Shown here in pieces: positions 28,286 through 40,325 of a stretch of 64,000 nucleotides of DNA. Location of the stretch: positions 380,793 to 444,792 of the forward strand of contig CAJNDS010001857.1 in assembly GCA_905221605.1 (NCBI GenBank), given 5' to 3'. Position 1 is the stretch's first letter; the number at the start of each line of letters is the position of its first letter. The notes beneath the pieces were generated by a model, which was not told the DNA's origin, did not search any database, and worked only from the letters and a program-made list of their open reading frames with translations. This DNA is from Symbiodinium natans. Taxonomy: Eukaryota > Sar > Dinophyceae > Suessiales > Symbiodiniaceae. The translations under genes were made by a program, and so were the position numbers.

Positions 28286-30906
28286 AACGCTGTCACACAA
28301 GTGTGAAAGCTTGCATAATGTTGCACCGGCTTAGGACCAGTGGAAACACTTTGGTAGGTGTTGACGACATCCACCGCCTGATCGCCAAGGTGGATCCGGA
28401 CATGTATCAACCTTCCCACTAATACCTCCTGGAAGGCAAGGCGGTGCGCTTGGGCAGCAGGCACGAGAGCATGGGAAATCATGACCATGAGCCCGCCTGA
28501 TCGAAACTCAGAGGGACAGCTGGAGGTGATGACATGCCAACCTTGCGTGGAGTACTCCGAGCTATGTTTCCAATGGGTCTCCTGAAGACAGACTATATGT
28601 GGGCGAACTGCCTCTGGAGTCTGCAGCATGGCAGCCATGAAGACATCGTAGGCATCCGTCGCAAGGCCACCTACATTGTATGTCATAAACCTGAGACGGA
28701 ACCCTTGGGAGACCCTGGGAGCCGAGCCAGCAGCAAGGCTGTGTGGTCCTATAGCAGCGCATGAAGGTTTTGCCTTGCCAGCATATTGCGCCCCCAGCTG
28801 ATCACTGGTGTGCCAACGGCCTCGATACATCGTCCCTCCGTCTCGCTCGGCCCGATGCACAGCACGTTTGTAGGCTCGCTTTCTGGCATGTGAAAAGAGG
28901 GAGACACCAACCTGATTGGAAAGGCAGTCTGACGAAACACTGGTGGGCCTGGATGAAAGATATGAAGATGCGTAGGGCTCAAACCCGGGATTCCCAGGTG
29001 AACGAAGCACGTGATGATCTTCAGGGAAAGCACCTGGTTCAGATGTGGTCGGGTTCACCACATCAACCCTCACTCCTTGAGACCCTGGTAGCAAACAAGC
29101 CATGATGCACAGAAGAAGAAGAGGTGCGGTCCTTGATATGAATAGCGGACCAGAACACCTGCAGGGTCTCATGCCGGATTTGGGACCGGCAGGGCTCATT
29201 TGAAATAAGATTCGAAGGAGTATACACACACAATCAGCCAGACGTGGCCTGGACCATACGGAGCGATTGCGCAGAGGTTCAGTATTGGTGGGCGGTTGAA
29301 GGCTGAGCCAACAAGGGAGACAAGAGAGCCAAGATTGCAACTGAGCATTCCGACACAATGGCAGTCGTTTTCCAGCAGCAGATCGGGCACGCTGTTTTCT
29401 GATGGCAAGGAGATGGCACTCTCTGGTTCCTATACTCCTCCGTCTATAGCATCCCCGCAGTAGCCTTGTCATACCACGTTGCACCTTCCGAGCTGCAACC
29501 ACACACCCCAGACGCGCAAGGATCAGGAGTATGCCCGCAAAACAATGCAGCAAGCAGCCTAGTCCAGCGAGTCCAGACACCCTGCAAAGATCGGCATTTT
29601 GTTGCCTCCACGCTTGCCTACAGGGTGTCACATTCTGAGCTGGAGGTGAGGCAGAAGAACAGCAAAGGGCCTGTTCCAGCTTCTCGTTTGACGGGTCCAG
29701 CCAATTTCTCCACCTCAAGGTATGTTCAGTGGGGACAGGCAAAGGCCAGATCGACAGGAGCTGAGGGCACCCACCCAGTCGACACGGGTGGTCGATCCTG
29801 TAGGACAGACAGGACCGCCAGACACAGAACAGTTTAGTGAATGCAGGCACCTGGGGCAGGGCACACAGCTGGTAGCTTCCCCACCTACGGGGCACCACAG
29901 TCAGACAAGCTGGCAGGGTGAGCCAGTGGATGTGACTTTGTGTAAGATGCCAGCCAATCGCTGCGCGTGTTCTTTGGCAAGACCTGCACCAGTCAGGGCA
30001 ACGACGATAGAAGCACAGACTACATGGAACCTCTGGTATCCAGGACAGGACGACAGTGTCCAAGAACACCCTCAACATATCGTAGGCACCTGCCACGTTC
30101 ACATGCACACGGTCAACCCAGGTAGGAAGCACACCAAAAGACACAGGTCCCGGCTTGAGACGCACAGCTTGGTCAGGCATCGCACGGTGCCCCGCACAGC
30201 GGTCGCCTAGGGCACATGACAGAAGCCAGGAACCATTGCAGTAGCAATCAGACGGCCTTCCGCCATCATCCGGCCAGAAGCACACCCCCCGTCGCTTGAG
30301 CCGGTCCGCAAGGCTGCACCCACACAGAGCACATCGGAGTGTCTCAGGCCAGAGCACATGACAGAGAAAGCTCCAGTCCACAGGCGGCAGAGGCAAGCAC
30401 ACTGGTCTTTCAAGCAGCCAGTTGAAAAAGTACCAGCTTATCCTGGAGAGGCATGGGGTGTGGTCCCCCAGACTGACATGGGCGTGAGCAATTACCCACA
30501 ACATCAAGGCATCACGGGAGGGATTAGCCTCTGCATGTGACAGGCTCAACGGGTGGCAAAGGGCTTGCGCACGGAAAGGCAGGGCAATAAGGACACTGGA
30601 CACACCGGGGTGACCTTCATATGGCAGGTACCATTTAAGGGTTATCCTATACTTATGCCCACCATTATCAACCCATTCAACCTGCAGGTGAAGTAACCAT
30701 CGCTCCTGCCAATATTGCAGTCTACGGCTTAGCCCTGGCGGCCATAGTAGGCTCAGGCACAGGCACGCATCTGCCCCGATCACAAGACATCGGCCCGTCA
30801 TCCAAACCTGGTGCACCCAGACATGGAGCGGCATAACACATGTGCAACCACCCAGCCGTGAGGTCAGGTCACTTATGGGGAAACTCACCTTGAAAATCCC
30901 CGAAAA
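28286..30906 (-). pseudogene. LINE-A: region upstream of and including the N-terminal half of the EEP endonuclease
   Basis: One frame is open for about 870 codons from just after the TAG at 30907-30909 to the insertion edge. The last 150 residues are the start of an apurinic-type (EEP) endonuclease: RLRFMTYNVGGL, HIVCLQETHW (catalytic Glu) and VDVVNTYQSV. The catalytic GDMN and SxHIDHV motifs lie beyond YR element 2. The preceding 700 residues are rich in Leu, Trp and Cys, include CALCGCSLADRLKRRGVC, and match no family I know. The long open frame is the main evidence that they are coding. Insertion of YR element 2 ends the frame at a TGA created at the junction (28273). Confidence 0.7.
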
Positions 30907-31983
30907 CTAACCCCAGCCCACACAACTTAACATATGCAGATCCCCACACCTCATGAGATGCATCGCCACCCGCTGTGCGTACGGCATCTGGGGCTCCACA
31001 GCATGTCGGCCACGTACATGAGTGATCAGTCTCCACGCAATGTCCTCCGGAGGAATCTGGCGGGCCTCAAGCACCGCAAACACAGCCTGAAGACGGTGGC
31101 GCATTGCAGGCGACATACACCAGGCCGGAGTCCATCCCGCTCCTTGCAGGTGCCAAGTGAGCTCCTCCACCAACTCGCCTGCACCCATAGTGTCTGGTGC
31201 TCGGTTGTAGTGCGGTGGCAAGGCATGACCAGGTATGAGGGGGCCACCCAGCATCGGTCCGCCAGTAGCTCCCACGGTCCGTCTGTACTGCTCCACCGCA
31301 TCTCGCGGGCCAGCAACAACAGGGGTGGGTGGGGGAGGTCCCCCAGGGGCAGTCACCGACACTGTGTTCGCCGGCGTCGGTGGTGGCGGCCGTGCCGGCC
31401 CCACCACCCTGGCTCCACCATCAGCCGAGGATGCACTCGTCACCCCTTCCCTTGACACCGGGGATCTCGACCGAGATGGCCTAGAATCTGTGGGTCTGCC
31501 CCGTCCAGATGCGGCAGCAGAAGCCGCTCGTCCAGTTGGCAACGGCCGTGGGCCATTCACTCCACGTGCACGGCCTCATCCTCGGCCTCGGCTACGAGCC
31601 GGCAGAAAAGCACCCGGAGCAGAAGCCGCAACTCTCGACAGGTGCGTCATCATCGGGGCCATGGTAGTCTCCGTGTAGCCCTGCTGCAGCAACGTATCGT
31701 GCATCGCCTGTGCCAGCTCCCAGTAGGTGAAGCTCTCCGTCACCACTGCCGTTTCAAGCATATCGGACAGAGCATCGTAGCCCTCCTCCGCCGGAGTGTC
31801 CTGGTCTTCCAAGAAGTCCGCCGCCGAGATGGCAAGTGCTGCAGCAAGGTGTGCCTTCCTCGAATCGGGGCTGTGGACTCCCGACGAGGACTCGTCACCG
31901 TCTCCAGCCGCCCCTGCAGGAATGGCGAAGAGCACCGTGGTCACGTAGGCCATCCAAACGGCCATCGCCCGTAGCCACGCCAT
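30907..31983 (-). pseudogene. LINE-A: N-terminal region with two in-frame stops
   Basis: ATG at 31983 opens MAWLRAMAVWMAYVTTVLFA, followed by a region rich in acidic residues and helices, then an RG-rich stretch (ARSRGRG) cut by TGA at 31576-31578. The same frame goes on (GRARG, NGPRPLPTG, Ser/Arg- and Pro-rich) to a TAG at 30907-30909, and again continues in the same frame into the endonuclease region. The TGA sits where the RG repeat predicts Arg, so a CGA-to-TGA change at a CpG is the simplest reading. The TAG could be an ORF1/ORF2 boundary or decay. No known domain seen; the hydrophobic N-terminus could be a signal-like segment. Confidence 0.55.
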
Positions 31984-32404
31984 GGCGAATCACTCTCTAC
32001 ACACAACCACAAAAGAAAATTTGAGCCCAGGAGCTTCCGTACTACAAAAACCATACTAAAACAGTGCGCGACGGCAAAGGTAGCGGCCTGTGCGATTTTA
32101 TTGTAATTTCATGTGGTGTATTAGAAAAGTTCTGCTGCTTGCACTGGCAGATAAAAGACTTCGAGAACTGCACAATTACAAGTTCCTGACCGCCGAAATG
32201 CTCCTTAGAAGACATGATTGGAAAAACTTGCGGGGCCCTGGTAGGAAACGCCCTCTGGCGGGAAAGACACTCCGCTTGGGAAAAGCCCCTAAAGGAAAAC
32301 GGCCCAAAGTTGAAAACAGCCAATCCATTTTTGTAAGCACCCTGACAAGGGAAACTCCCCTGGGTCGGAAACGCCTTCTGCTTGGAATCGGCCCTGTGTG
32401 GGAA
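31984..32404. other. Possible LINE-A 5' untranslated region and flank
   Basis: No gene recognised. No intact spliced leader precedes the LINE-A start. Confidence 0.4.
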
Positions 32405-32650
32405 ACGACAACATTAACAACATTAACAGCATTAACAACATTAACAGCCTTAACAACATTGACAACATTAACAACATAACAACATTAACAACATCAACAA
32501 CATCAACAACATCAACGACATTAACAACATTATCAACATTAACAACATTAACAACATTAACAACATTAACAACATTACATTCACAACATTAACAACATTA
32601 ACAACATTAACAACGTTAACAACATTAACAACATTAACAACATTATCAAG
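32405..32650 (+). repeat. Minisatellite with 9-bp unit AACAACATT
   Basis: About 25 units, mostly ACATTAACA in register, with interruptions such as CATCAACAA and TTATCAACA. It explains the Leu/Thr- and Asn/Val-repeat ORFs on both strands. Confidence 0.9.
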
Positions 32651-34264
32651 AACTGCTACCGCTACGACGACGATGATGATTCCTTCTTTCAATTGCTTCT
32701 CTGCCATACAACAGGATCTGGCCAAAGAGACAGATCAGGGCAAACAGCCAAGAAGGCCAGCCAGAAAGGATAGAGGCTCAGGAGGGGGTAGAGACCTTGG
32801 GTTCTGGGGAAAACAGCGACTTCAATTGTGTTCCCGTTAAATGGCTGTAGTTAAACGCGAGAGACGTTTGTTTTGACGTGGGGAGCGCGCGTTTTGCGAA
32901 GTAAAAAAATGTTTCGCGAATTGCATTTTGGAAATTTCAACTGAAAGGAGTGTATTGCTGCAAAGGTCTTTTAAAAGCGCGCGCGAGCCGTCGAAATGAT
33001 TTTGCAACGCTTGATAGGTTTTTAAAGAAAGGTGCGTGCGGAGGGCGCGCGGCGAGCTGATTGATGAACATATTGAAACACTTTCAATTCAAACTTCTAT
33101 CGAATAAATAATGAGTTTATTGAAACACTGAAACACTTTCAATTCAAACTCCTATCGAATAAATTGATTATTGTAAAAAGTCGAATTAAATAAAAAACAA
33201 ATAAATAACTACAAATAAAAATATCAACACAAAGATAAATATAAATATAAATATATAAATATAAATATAAACATAAATAGAAATTTTAACATAAATGTAA
33301 ATATCAAAGAAGTTGCGCAACAAGTACGAAACATGTGTTCAGATGCTTCCTCTCATACATATATATATATATATATACATTTTTTATTTATAGGTCTGAA
33401 TTGATTTCGGCACGCGCGCGCGCGCGGCGCACGGCTCCACTACCAAAATGAGATTGCATGAGTCAATCATGCAGTCTGATCGAGGCCTTATTACACAGAA
33501 TTTTTTTCAGCGATCTGGCTGGTTTTTTGGAGCGCAAGCGACCACCCAGAAAAAGTATGTGTGTGTGTGTGTCTGCGCATGTGGATGGACAGAAATCTGC
33601 ATGAAGACAAAACCACTGAGCTTACGCATGGTTCAAAAAATTTGGAGAAAAGATGGAAAACACCCAATCCTGCCTGGAGGTTTGGTGTGGATTCTTGAAA
33701 ACCCTTAAGGTTTATGTTTACCAGATGCCTGGATTTCCTGCCTAATATTTGCTGAGAACGCTCAAGAGCGTTCTTACAGCTTATTTTCGGCTTTTCGGGG
33801 ATGTTGACGCCGGGGGAATGCTGTTTGAATAATTTGTTTCTCTGTTTGGCAACATACCATGTCTGATTTCAGATTTTCCGGGGTTGGACAACCTTCGTTA
33901 CCCCAATTTGGCAATCCACCTAACTGACACGACAGCTTAAGATAGACCTTGGCACCAACATAGCACGGAGTGGAACCTTAAACCGACACTTTGTACCGTC
34001 TAGTCAAAATGTTGCGCTTAAGCTCTTGGGAATTCCAACACAATCCCTGGAAAACTGCAAAATCTGCTAGCATCACTTAAGGCGGAATGCACCACAATCT
34101 CTTGCCCACTAGCGTGAACACCAACCGCAAAACAACGAAAAAAACGCAGCAAGCCCCGTGGTCCATGACATCGCCAAATGGGAATGGGGGCTGGAAGGTC
34201 CATGCAAAACGGCGTCTTCCTTTACCCGCAACGTTGCCTTGAAAACAAAAGTTGTCGAAGACTG
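32651..34264. other. AT-rich and simple-sequence DNA without genes
   Basis: Contains a near-duplicate of about 45 bp (TTGAAACACTTTCAATTCAAACT..., near 33073 and 33128), an (ATAAAT)-type run at about 33180-33300, (AT)n at 33357-33377, (CG)n near 33413-33427 and (GT)n near 33556-33572. No coding region supported. Base composition differs sharply from the LINE regions on either side. Confidence 0.6.
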
Positions 34265-34832
34265 AGAGGATAGCAAAGAGGTATCATCCTTGCTACCAGA
34301 GCGGAACCCTGACCGTCTCCCTCTGACAGCCTGCACTAAGTGCACCAAAGGCCTTGAGGGACCTTTTGTCAGGAGGTTCCTAACCTCTCATGAGGTACCA
34401 GCCTCTGGTAGCATCCCGAAGAGGATGAAAAGATGAGGTTCATCCTCGCTGCCAGAGAGCACCCCTGGCCCCTCCTCTCACGGTTTGCACCCCCTGCACC
34501 AGAAACCTGAGGAGCTTTTGCCAGGAGGTTCATTCCTCTCATGAGGTACAACCTCTGGTAGCATCCCAAAGAGGATGGTAGCTTAGGAGGAGGTAGTCCT
34601 CCCCTGTACTTTAGGGCCAAGAAGGCCATCAGGAGTGCCAGTACAGAGGCACGGTTTTCACAACCCAAACACCAAGAAGGTGGATCGCATTTGTTCGCTC
34701 AACTCGGAAAAAAAATTAAACCCAGGTTCTCGATGTTGTTGTTCCCACCCCCCCCCCCCCCCCGCCCCCCCCCGGAGGGCCAGGAGTTGGAACCTGGGTT
34801 GAACCCAGGTTCGAACCCCCCCCCCCCCGAAC
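34265..34832 (+). repeat. Left inverted arm, built of about 155-bp subrepeats
   Basis: Two imperfect tandem units start near 34288 and 34440, each with a CTCATGAGG palindrome and AGCATCCC(A/G)AAGAGGATG. The arm ends in poly-C runs and a GAACCTGGGTT/AACCCAGGTTC palindrome near 34785-34832. Confidence 0.75.
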
Positions 34833-35156
34833 CTTGCTCACGGAGGCAGATACACCGTGGCTGCTTTTTGCCCCGGCGTCTCAGGCCACCATGGCTTGTC
34901 TCAGGCGGCACTGGGATGACAGCCTTGCTCTTAAGGTGCAACATGCTACCCACTTCCCTGCGTACCAACACCCGCCTCCAGCACCACATTTTACCCCACC
35001 CGGCGAGTGTCGATCGGTTTTTGTTAGCGGAATGAGTGGAAGAGGAGCAAGTGCTCCGGCTGCGGTCACTGGCACGCGGGGAGTAGTTTGCCAGCTTCAG
35101 TTAAAGCTCGAACAGGTGCAGAGAGCCAAACCAGCTTGGAGCTCAGCTGGCTGATC

Positions 35157-36014
35157 ATGGACATAGTACTCACCTTCGGGCACCAAATCTATGCCAAGGC
35201 ACCTATTGGCTTCGTCTCTCAATATGCCAAAATTATTTTGCAAATCAAGTACCTTCTTCGGTCTAGCCTACCTGAGGAGGAACTAGGCGAAGCACACATG
35301 AGCTTCTTGGCAGCGTGCAAGGTTTCCCAGAAGTTCCCTCTGAAAGGGCATTCTAGCACATGGGACATGGGTGTTTTCAAAAACTTCCTTGTTGCCAACT
35401 TTGGAGCGCTGAAAAGATACTTTACTGCCATCACCACAGCGTGCTCGACGGGGCCCACCTTTGGCGTTTGCGTATTTGTCACGAGCAGAGCGTCTCGCTT
35501 TCGATACCGTAGTGAGGCTGGGTTTGCCCGAGCGACCTCCTCTTTCACCAAAGGACTCGGCCCGCTGATTTTCCTGACACCGCCCTATCGAGATGGAGTT
35601 GGTGCCTGCTTTCAAATGGCAGCCTGTGAGACAGGAGGGATGATTGACTGTGAAGAATACCTGCGTACCCAAGCAAGCTTGTGGAGCATTGCTGACCCAG
35701 GCGTGGCCAAAGTCTCGCACAAGCAGGCCTTTCGTGAACAAAAGGTAGCCAGCATTGTTCTACCCACTGAACGTAAGGTAGGGGCCTCTCTCTTTGCCAC
35801 GCCGTCATTAGCTGCAGCTTGGATGCTGAAGGCCACCTGGCAGAAGGAAAGCACCATCTCATACCGTGATTTAACATACGAGTGCAGAGGGCAAGGCCCC
35901 TTTTTCAGCTCCCAAACTTATTGGGGCACCGTGTCAACTGCAGGCTCAGGCACTCACCCTGGAGCCTCTGTTCAATGCAGTATACTGCGTGCTCTATCAG
36001 GCGCTGGAAAGTGA
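35157..36014 (+). CDS. Unrecognised ORF inside the inverted-repeat unit
   Basis: 285 codons from ATG 35157 (MDIVLTFGHQIYAKAPIGFV); the frame is open upstream to 35088. The family is unknown to me. It is moderately hydrophobic at the start and has no visible DDE/D triad, helix-turn-helix or Cys/His cluster. Near 35950 a more protein-like reading seems to move to another frame (NAVYCVLYQALESDSAAKYL, to 36201), so a frameshift is possible. Its central place between inverted arms would suit a transposase, but nothing in the sequence demonstrates that. Minus-strand frames overlap it and could equally be the real reading. Confidence 0.35.
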   Translation: MDIVLTFGHQIYAKAPIGFVSQYAKIILQIKYLLRSSLPEEELGEAHMSFLAACKVSQKFPLKGHSSTWDMGVFKNFLVANFGALKRYFTAITTACSTGPTFGVCVFVTSRASRFRYRSEAGFARATSSFTKGLGPLIFLTPPYRDGVGACFQMAACETGGMIDCEEYLRTQASLWSIADPGVAKVSHKQAFREQKVASIVLPTERKVGASLFATPSLAAAWMLKATWQKESTISYRDLTYECRGQGPFFSSQTYWGTVSTAGSGTHPGASVQCSILRALSGAGK

Positions 36015-36459
36015 CAGTGCTGCCAAGTACCTAACGCACCTCTTGGGTGATGCCAAGCTGTTGGCGCCACCGAGAAGAGGGCCCGCACCGCAGGTTGATG
36101 CTCCTTTTGAACACAAGGCTGGCATTGAACACGCCCCGCAAGGCCTGCGTCTATTTCCAGTATATGAGAGCTGGCAACGCTTTCCAAGAGAAGGCGATTG
36201 ACTCCGACTCCCGGAAAACAGCCCTGCGCCCGTAGGCAGCAATGCGCCTGCACCTGTCCTTGTACCATGGGCAAGCCATTTATCCCTTTTCGTACACAGT
36301 CTTAGGGCAGGTGGGCCTCTGATATGCCCGCCCAGCCAAAAGCGCGCCCGTTGCCGCCGGGGGCACATTGACCTGGAGGTCTGTGATGCGTTGCTCGGAT
36401 TCTGGGAACCCCAACACAATAGGTTGGCCGCTGCGCGTCCTAGGGGCCCATTCTGGCAC

Positions 36460-36995
36460 TAAGGTCCGGGGGGGGGGGGGTTCGAACCTGGGTTCAACCC
36501 AGGTTCGAACTCTTTTCCTTTTAAAATGGAGTTCGAATTTTTTTTTCCGAGTTGAGCGAACAAATGGGATCCACCTTCTTGGTGTTTGGGTTGTGAAAAC
36601 CGTGCCTCTGTACCGGCACTTCTGATGGCCCTCTTGGCCCTATAGTACAGGGTGAGGAAAACACCTCCTCCTAAGCTACCATCCTCTTTGGGATGCTACC
36701 AGAGGTTGTACCTCATGAGAGGATTGAACCTCCTGGCAAAACATTCCTCAAGGTTTCTGGTGCACTAGGTGCAAACCGTGAGAGGAAATCGGCCAGGGGT
36801 GTGTTCTCTGGCAGCGAGGATGAACCTCAGCTTATCATCCTCTTTGGGATGCTACCAGAGGCTGGTACCTCATGAGAGGTTAGGAACCTCCTGACAAAAA
36901 GTTCCCTCAAGGCCGCTGGTGCACCTGGCGCAGGCTGTTAGAGGGGATCGGTCAGGAGTGGCTTCTCTGGTAGCGAGGATGACCTTCACTTTATC
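36460..36995 (-). repeat. Right inverted arm
   Basis: Inverse of 34265-34832, with the same subrepeats (near 36680 and 36835) and the same poly-G and GAACCTGGGTTC palindrome at the inner end (about 36468-36510). Confidence 0.75.
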
Positions 36996-37043
36996 CTCAC
37001 TGGGAGGATGCAACCTCCTAGGTTGCTTCAGCTGCCGGTGCCT

Positions 37044-38185
37044 TCAGGGATTTTGCACAGGGGGTCGGCTTGCTGCAACTTGGGCTGTCCCTTGCACCTG
37101 CTGAAAGAGGCTGCGGATGGCATTGGTTGGCTCGGGCTTAAACTGCGCCTTGCACCTGGGGTCCTTTTTAAAACTGCATGCAACTGAAAGTTTTTGCGAA
37201 ACATTTTTAGTCTTCAAGGACAACTGTCCACCACAACCTTCGCAGACCCACAGTTGTCTGTTCCCGAGCAGTTTTAAAACATGTGTAACATGTACCCCTT
37301 CAACCGTCACTCTGCCTTGGTGTGTGCATTGGTGCGCTGCCAGTGCTTCCAAGGTTTTGCGGTTCTTTGTGTGCAGGAGTTTAAGTTGACACTGAGCACA
37401 CCGGAGGTTGAGACCTTCCCATTCCCACGCATGCACAGGTTTGGTCCGGACCAGCTCCTGGAACCATTCCTGTTGGGTGGTGATGTGGCCTCTCCCTATG
37501 TTGGAGCCAATGCGCTTTTTGCAGGGCCTGGAGGTGGCCTCGTTGCTCTTGCGAGCCTGCTTTTCCTGCAGGAAGACCTTATACACTGGGTGCTGATTTT
37601 CCCCGGACCTTTTCCGCCCTGCTCGCCAGGAACTCTTGGGCCTTTTTGCTGCAATGGTCCTGGTACTGACTGGCTGCCCGGACATCAGGGTGGGCCAGCT
37701 CGGCCGCTTTTTCCCCACACAGCTTATCCGCCAGGTCATTGACCTGCTGTCTCCACGAGTTTTCCGCACCCACCTTCTGGAGGAACTCCTCCTCTGAAAC
37801 ATGGGACGGAACCCATTTCATTTTGAGGCGGTTGACATCTGTGGCTTGCAGCCCCCACCAGATGTCACCGTGGGTTTTCCCCGGTTTGGGGCTGCGGACT
37901 CGTTTCGGGACACCAAGGCTGTCTAGTGTCGTGTCAATAGGGCCTTCGGTATAACGGGCCAGCTGCAAAACTGCATACATCTCCCCCCGAAAAACCGTCT
38001 GTGGTCCAGGGACTTGGCCGACGATAGCTCCGACCTGGACATAGTCTTGGCCCTGTTTCTTGCATGCCACCACTGCGTAGGCTACCTTCCGGAGTCGCGG
38101 GTCCGCCGTGAAGGGGCCACCACTAGCACCTGCGCCGTAAACAAGCTCTGGGTCACTGAGGGGCTCTTTGTCAGCCATATGCCCA
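37044..38185 (-). pseudogene. LINE-B B1: RNase H and C-terminal zinc motifs (inactive)
   Basis: RNase H reading begins ADKEPLSDPELVYGAGASGG; the other copies have TDASGG, so the first catalytic Asp is now Gly. E in FRGEMYAVLQ, D in DTTLDSLG and NDLADKLC remain. A frameshift separates this from the upstream RT, and another near 37600 precedes the tail: CKKRIGSNIGRGH, RCAQCQLKLLHTKNRKTLEALAAHQC and LWVCEGCGGQL, two likely zinc-binding motifs. It ends at 37044 without the Pro-rich extension. Confidence 0.8.
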
Positions 38186-40325
38186 AAAAGATGGGATTGT
38201 CTTCCTGAGGAGGTGGTACCTGCCATTCAGGTTTGGGCGGGAGGCCCCTGGTCCACAGCGATCTCGGGCCTTGGGCCCTGCCTTCTTGGAACCATGTTGG
38301 CAGTTCCCAGTTCTGGGCTTCCCACCAAGCACAATCCAAGAGCACATGCTCCCAGTCTGCTTCCTGGTGGCACCGGGGGCACACTTTGACAGCAGAGTTC
38401 TGGCTGCACACCAGGGCACCCTGCCAAACACACCTCAGGGCAGCTGCTTTCGTGGTTCGCCCTTCTTTCTTAAAACCCCCCTTTAGCTCAGGAGCAGCGA
38501 GGCCGGTGGCGATGCGGCGGTCTACTTCTTCCTGATAAGTTTGCTGGAGGAGGTCAAGGACACGACACTCCTGCTGTGGGGTGTGCATGGTGTGCCTGGT
38601 GCCCTGGGTGTCCAGCCACTCATCACTGTCTCTAGGCTGCCAACCCAGGTCAAGCAGGTATGCAACTGTAGCTGCAAGAGGGCCCTTAACCATTTGCCAC
38701 CGGCTGCTGGCTTCTTCCAGCTTTTGGACTGTAAGGCCCCAGGTTCTTTCCAGCAGGTCTTCCTTGCCGGCCCACCTCTTCTTGAGCTGGAACCAGGCTT
38801 CAACTTGCTGGACCATCATTGTGCGACCCGGATCCTGGTACCTGTCGCCTACAGAGGACAGAGCCACCTCTAGGTTGCCCATTTTCTGTCTGCCACACCG
38901 CTCAGCCAAGGCAGTCCGGAGCTTCTGTCTCCAGGTGGGCGGCATTCCCTGGGCTTGGTGGCCCCAAGTAAGGACGGAGGCAACCCCTCCTCTGAAGAGG
39001 CGAACCTTGGCCGGCACACCTGGGACTCTCAGTTGTTTCAACTTCTTCTGCCGTTGGCCCGCTTTGTGCCTGCGGGCTCTTTGCACCTTGACCCTCCGGA
39101 CCCGACCCAGGGCACAGTCCAGGCCTAAATCCTTCATGCTATCACAGATAGCCGGGTCCCCATCTTTGCGCAGCTTCTGTAGCTCCCTTCTGGCTTCTGC
39201 AGTGGTGCACAGGAAGCCTGTTTTCTTCAGGGACAAACGGAGGTCGCTACCTTCCAGAAGCCGGCGAAGGGTTTTGTAACCTTCATAGACCGCAAACGCT
39301 GCCTGCTCAGGATATCGTGCTTCGAAATCCGCTCCTATGTCATCCACCCAGGTGTCTAGGGCGGTGATACTGCGGAGCTGAGCGGCTTCTTGCATTATTG
39401 GCTGGAGGTAAACCCTGGCCATCATTGTTGCGAACGGGCACCCGGCTAGGATGCCCCTCGCAGGGAGGATCCCCTCCGAAAGGAGATCCTCTGCCACGAG
39501 ATATCTCGTTCCCCGGTAAACTTGCATGACCAGGAGGGCTATAGCTGGCGGGAAGCCGGTCGCCACTATCCTCTCCTCCAATTTGGTCCAATTAACACTG
39601 TCATAGAAAGTCTGCAGGTTCAACAGGACCGCACAGGCATGTTTGTTAGCACAGGCATGTTTGTTAGCTGCGCGGCTAACCTCTCCTCTCAGGAGTCTCT
39701 GCATGCCTGTTTCTAGACAAGTGTTACCCGGGGAGGCTTTATCCCATGGGAACCTCTCTGCAGTTTCTCGCATCCATTTCTTGACGACCTGTGCTCTGCA
39801 GAAGCACCAAAGCCGATAGGTGATGGATGTGAGGGTTATGGGCCTTTCTATGTCAGCATTTTTGGGCAGGAGTGCCACATGGTGCGCCTGCCAGTGCTGT
39901 GGCGCCACTCCTGTGGTTTCAGCCAAGTTCAGGACTTGGGTGAGCTGCTCATAGGCCGGTCCAGGGAGGTTCTTGAGGGCAGCATAGGTGAGCCCATCAA
40001 GACCTCCTGCCTTGTCGGTGACATTCTTGAGGATGGCCTCGAGCACCTCTGCTGTTATTTTGAACAGCGGGGAGGCTTTTGCTGCATCCAGCAGGGTCTG
40101 GCCAATCGGGGGGGAACATTCTACCTCTCCCCAAATTGCGACCCACTGCTTCCTCCTGGCCCCTGGGCGCTCTTCGCCTGGGAGGTTTTGGAAGGGCCGA
40201 TCTAGGACTCTCTCACTCTTCTTGAGAGAACTATAGAGAGGTCTCATCCCTTTCGCTAATCCCGCTTGGAGCCAGTCCTTGTATTGGGCCTGCTGCTCCT
40301 TGGCTCTCTGCATCTGGAGGGGCCT
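38082..40325 (-). pseudogene. LINE-B B1: reverse transcriptase and Cys/His finger
   Basis: Open for about 750 codons. RT motifs: GGLDGLTYAALKNLP, HVALLPKNADIERPITLTSI, LLNLQTFYDSVNW (D motif), ILAGCPFATMMARVYL and TWVDDIGAD (the catalytic YxDD-type box as WVDD). An 18-bp tandem duplication near 39640-39670 adds one ANKHAC repeat compared with copy B2. After the thumb comes VCPRCHQEADWEHVLLDC, a CxxC-H-C finger. The frame is separated from the endonuclease by a 2-bp deletion near 40320 relative to copy B2, and slips after FLGIW near 38180, before RNase H. Confidence 0.85.

Larger units (their letters stand above)
5789..31983 (-). mobile_element. LINE-A: long non-LTR retrotransposon split by two YR elements
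   Basis: When the two inserted elements (7526-16539 and 19623-28285) are removed, the remaining minus-strand pieces read in element order: an N-terminal region, EEP endonuclease, RT, C2H2 fingers, a Gly/Lys-rich linker, a helical region and a C-terminal USP-like segment, about 8.5 kb in total. The frame continues across the insertion in the endonuclease: the codons before it end ACA GCG TTT and those after it begin GAG GCC AAG, allowing one base of ambiguity at the shared T/A. The element is dead, with in-frame stops, frameshifts and two insertions. The outer limits are only those of recognisable coding sequence. Confidence 0.85.
34265..36995. mobile_element. Unit with long inverted repeats around an unrecognised ORF
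   Basis: Left arm 34265-34832 and right arm 36460-36995 are inverted copies of each other, with substitutions and short indels. They enclose about 1.6 kb with a plus-strand open frame. The layout fits a DNA transposon or foldback element with long terminal inverted repeats. No target duplication was identified, and the right arm touches the 3' end of LINE-B copy B1, so the outer edges are approximate. Confidence 0.6.

Noticed and set aside
31990-32040. Possible relict spliced leader upstream of LINE-A (GGGCTCAAA on the minus strand)
   Set aside because: Only about eight matching bases, with no CCATTTTGG part; chance match likely.
32398-32725. Leu/Met- and Thr/Leu-repeat ORFs, possible membrane protein
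   Set aside because: Direct translation of the 9-bp minisatellite; open in several frames on both strands.
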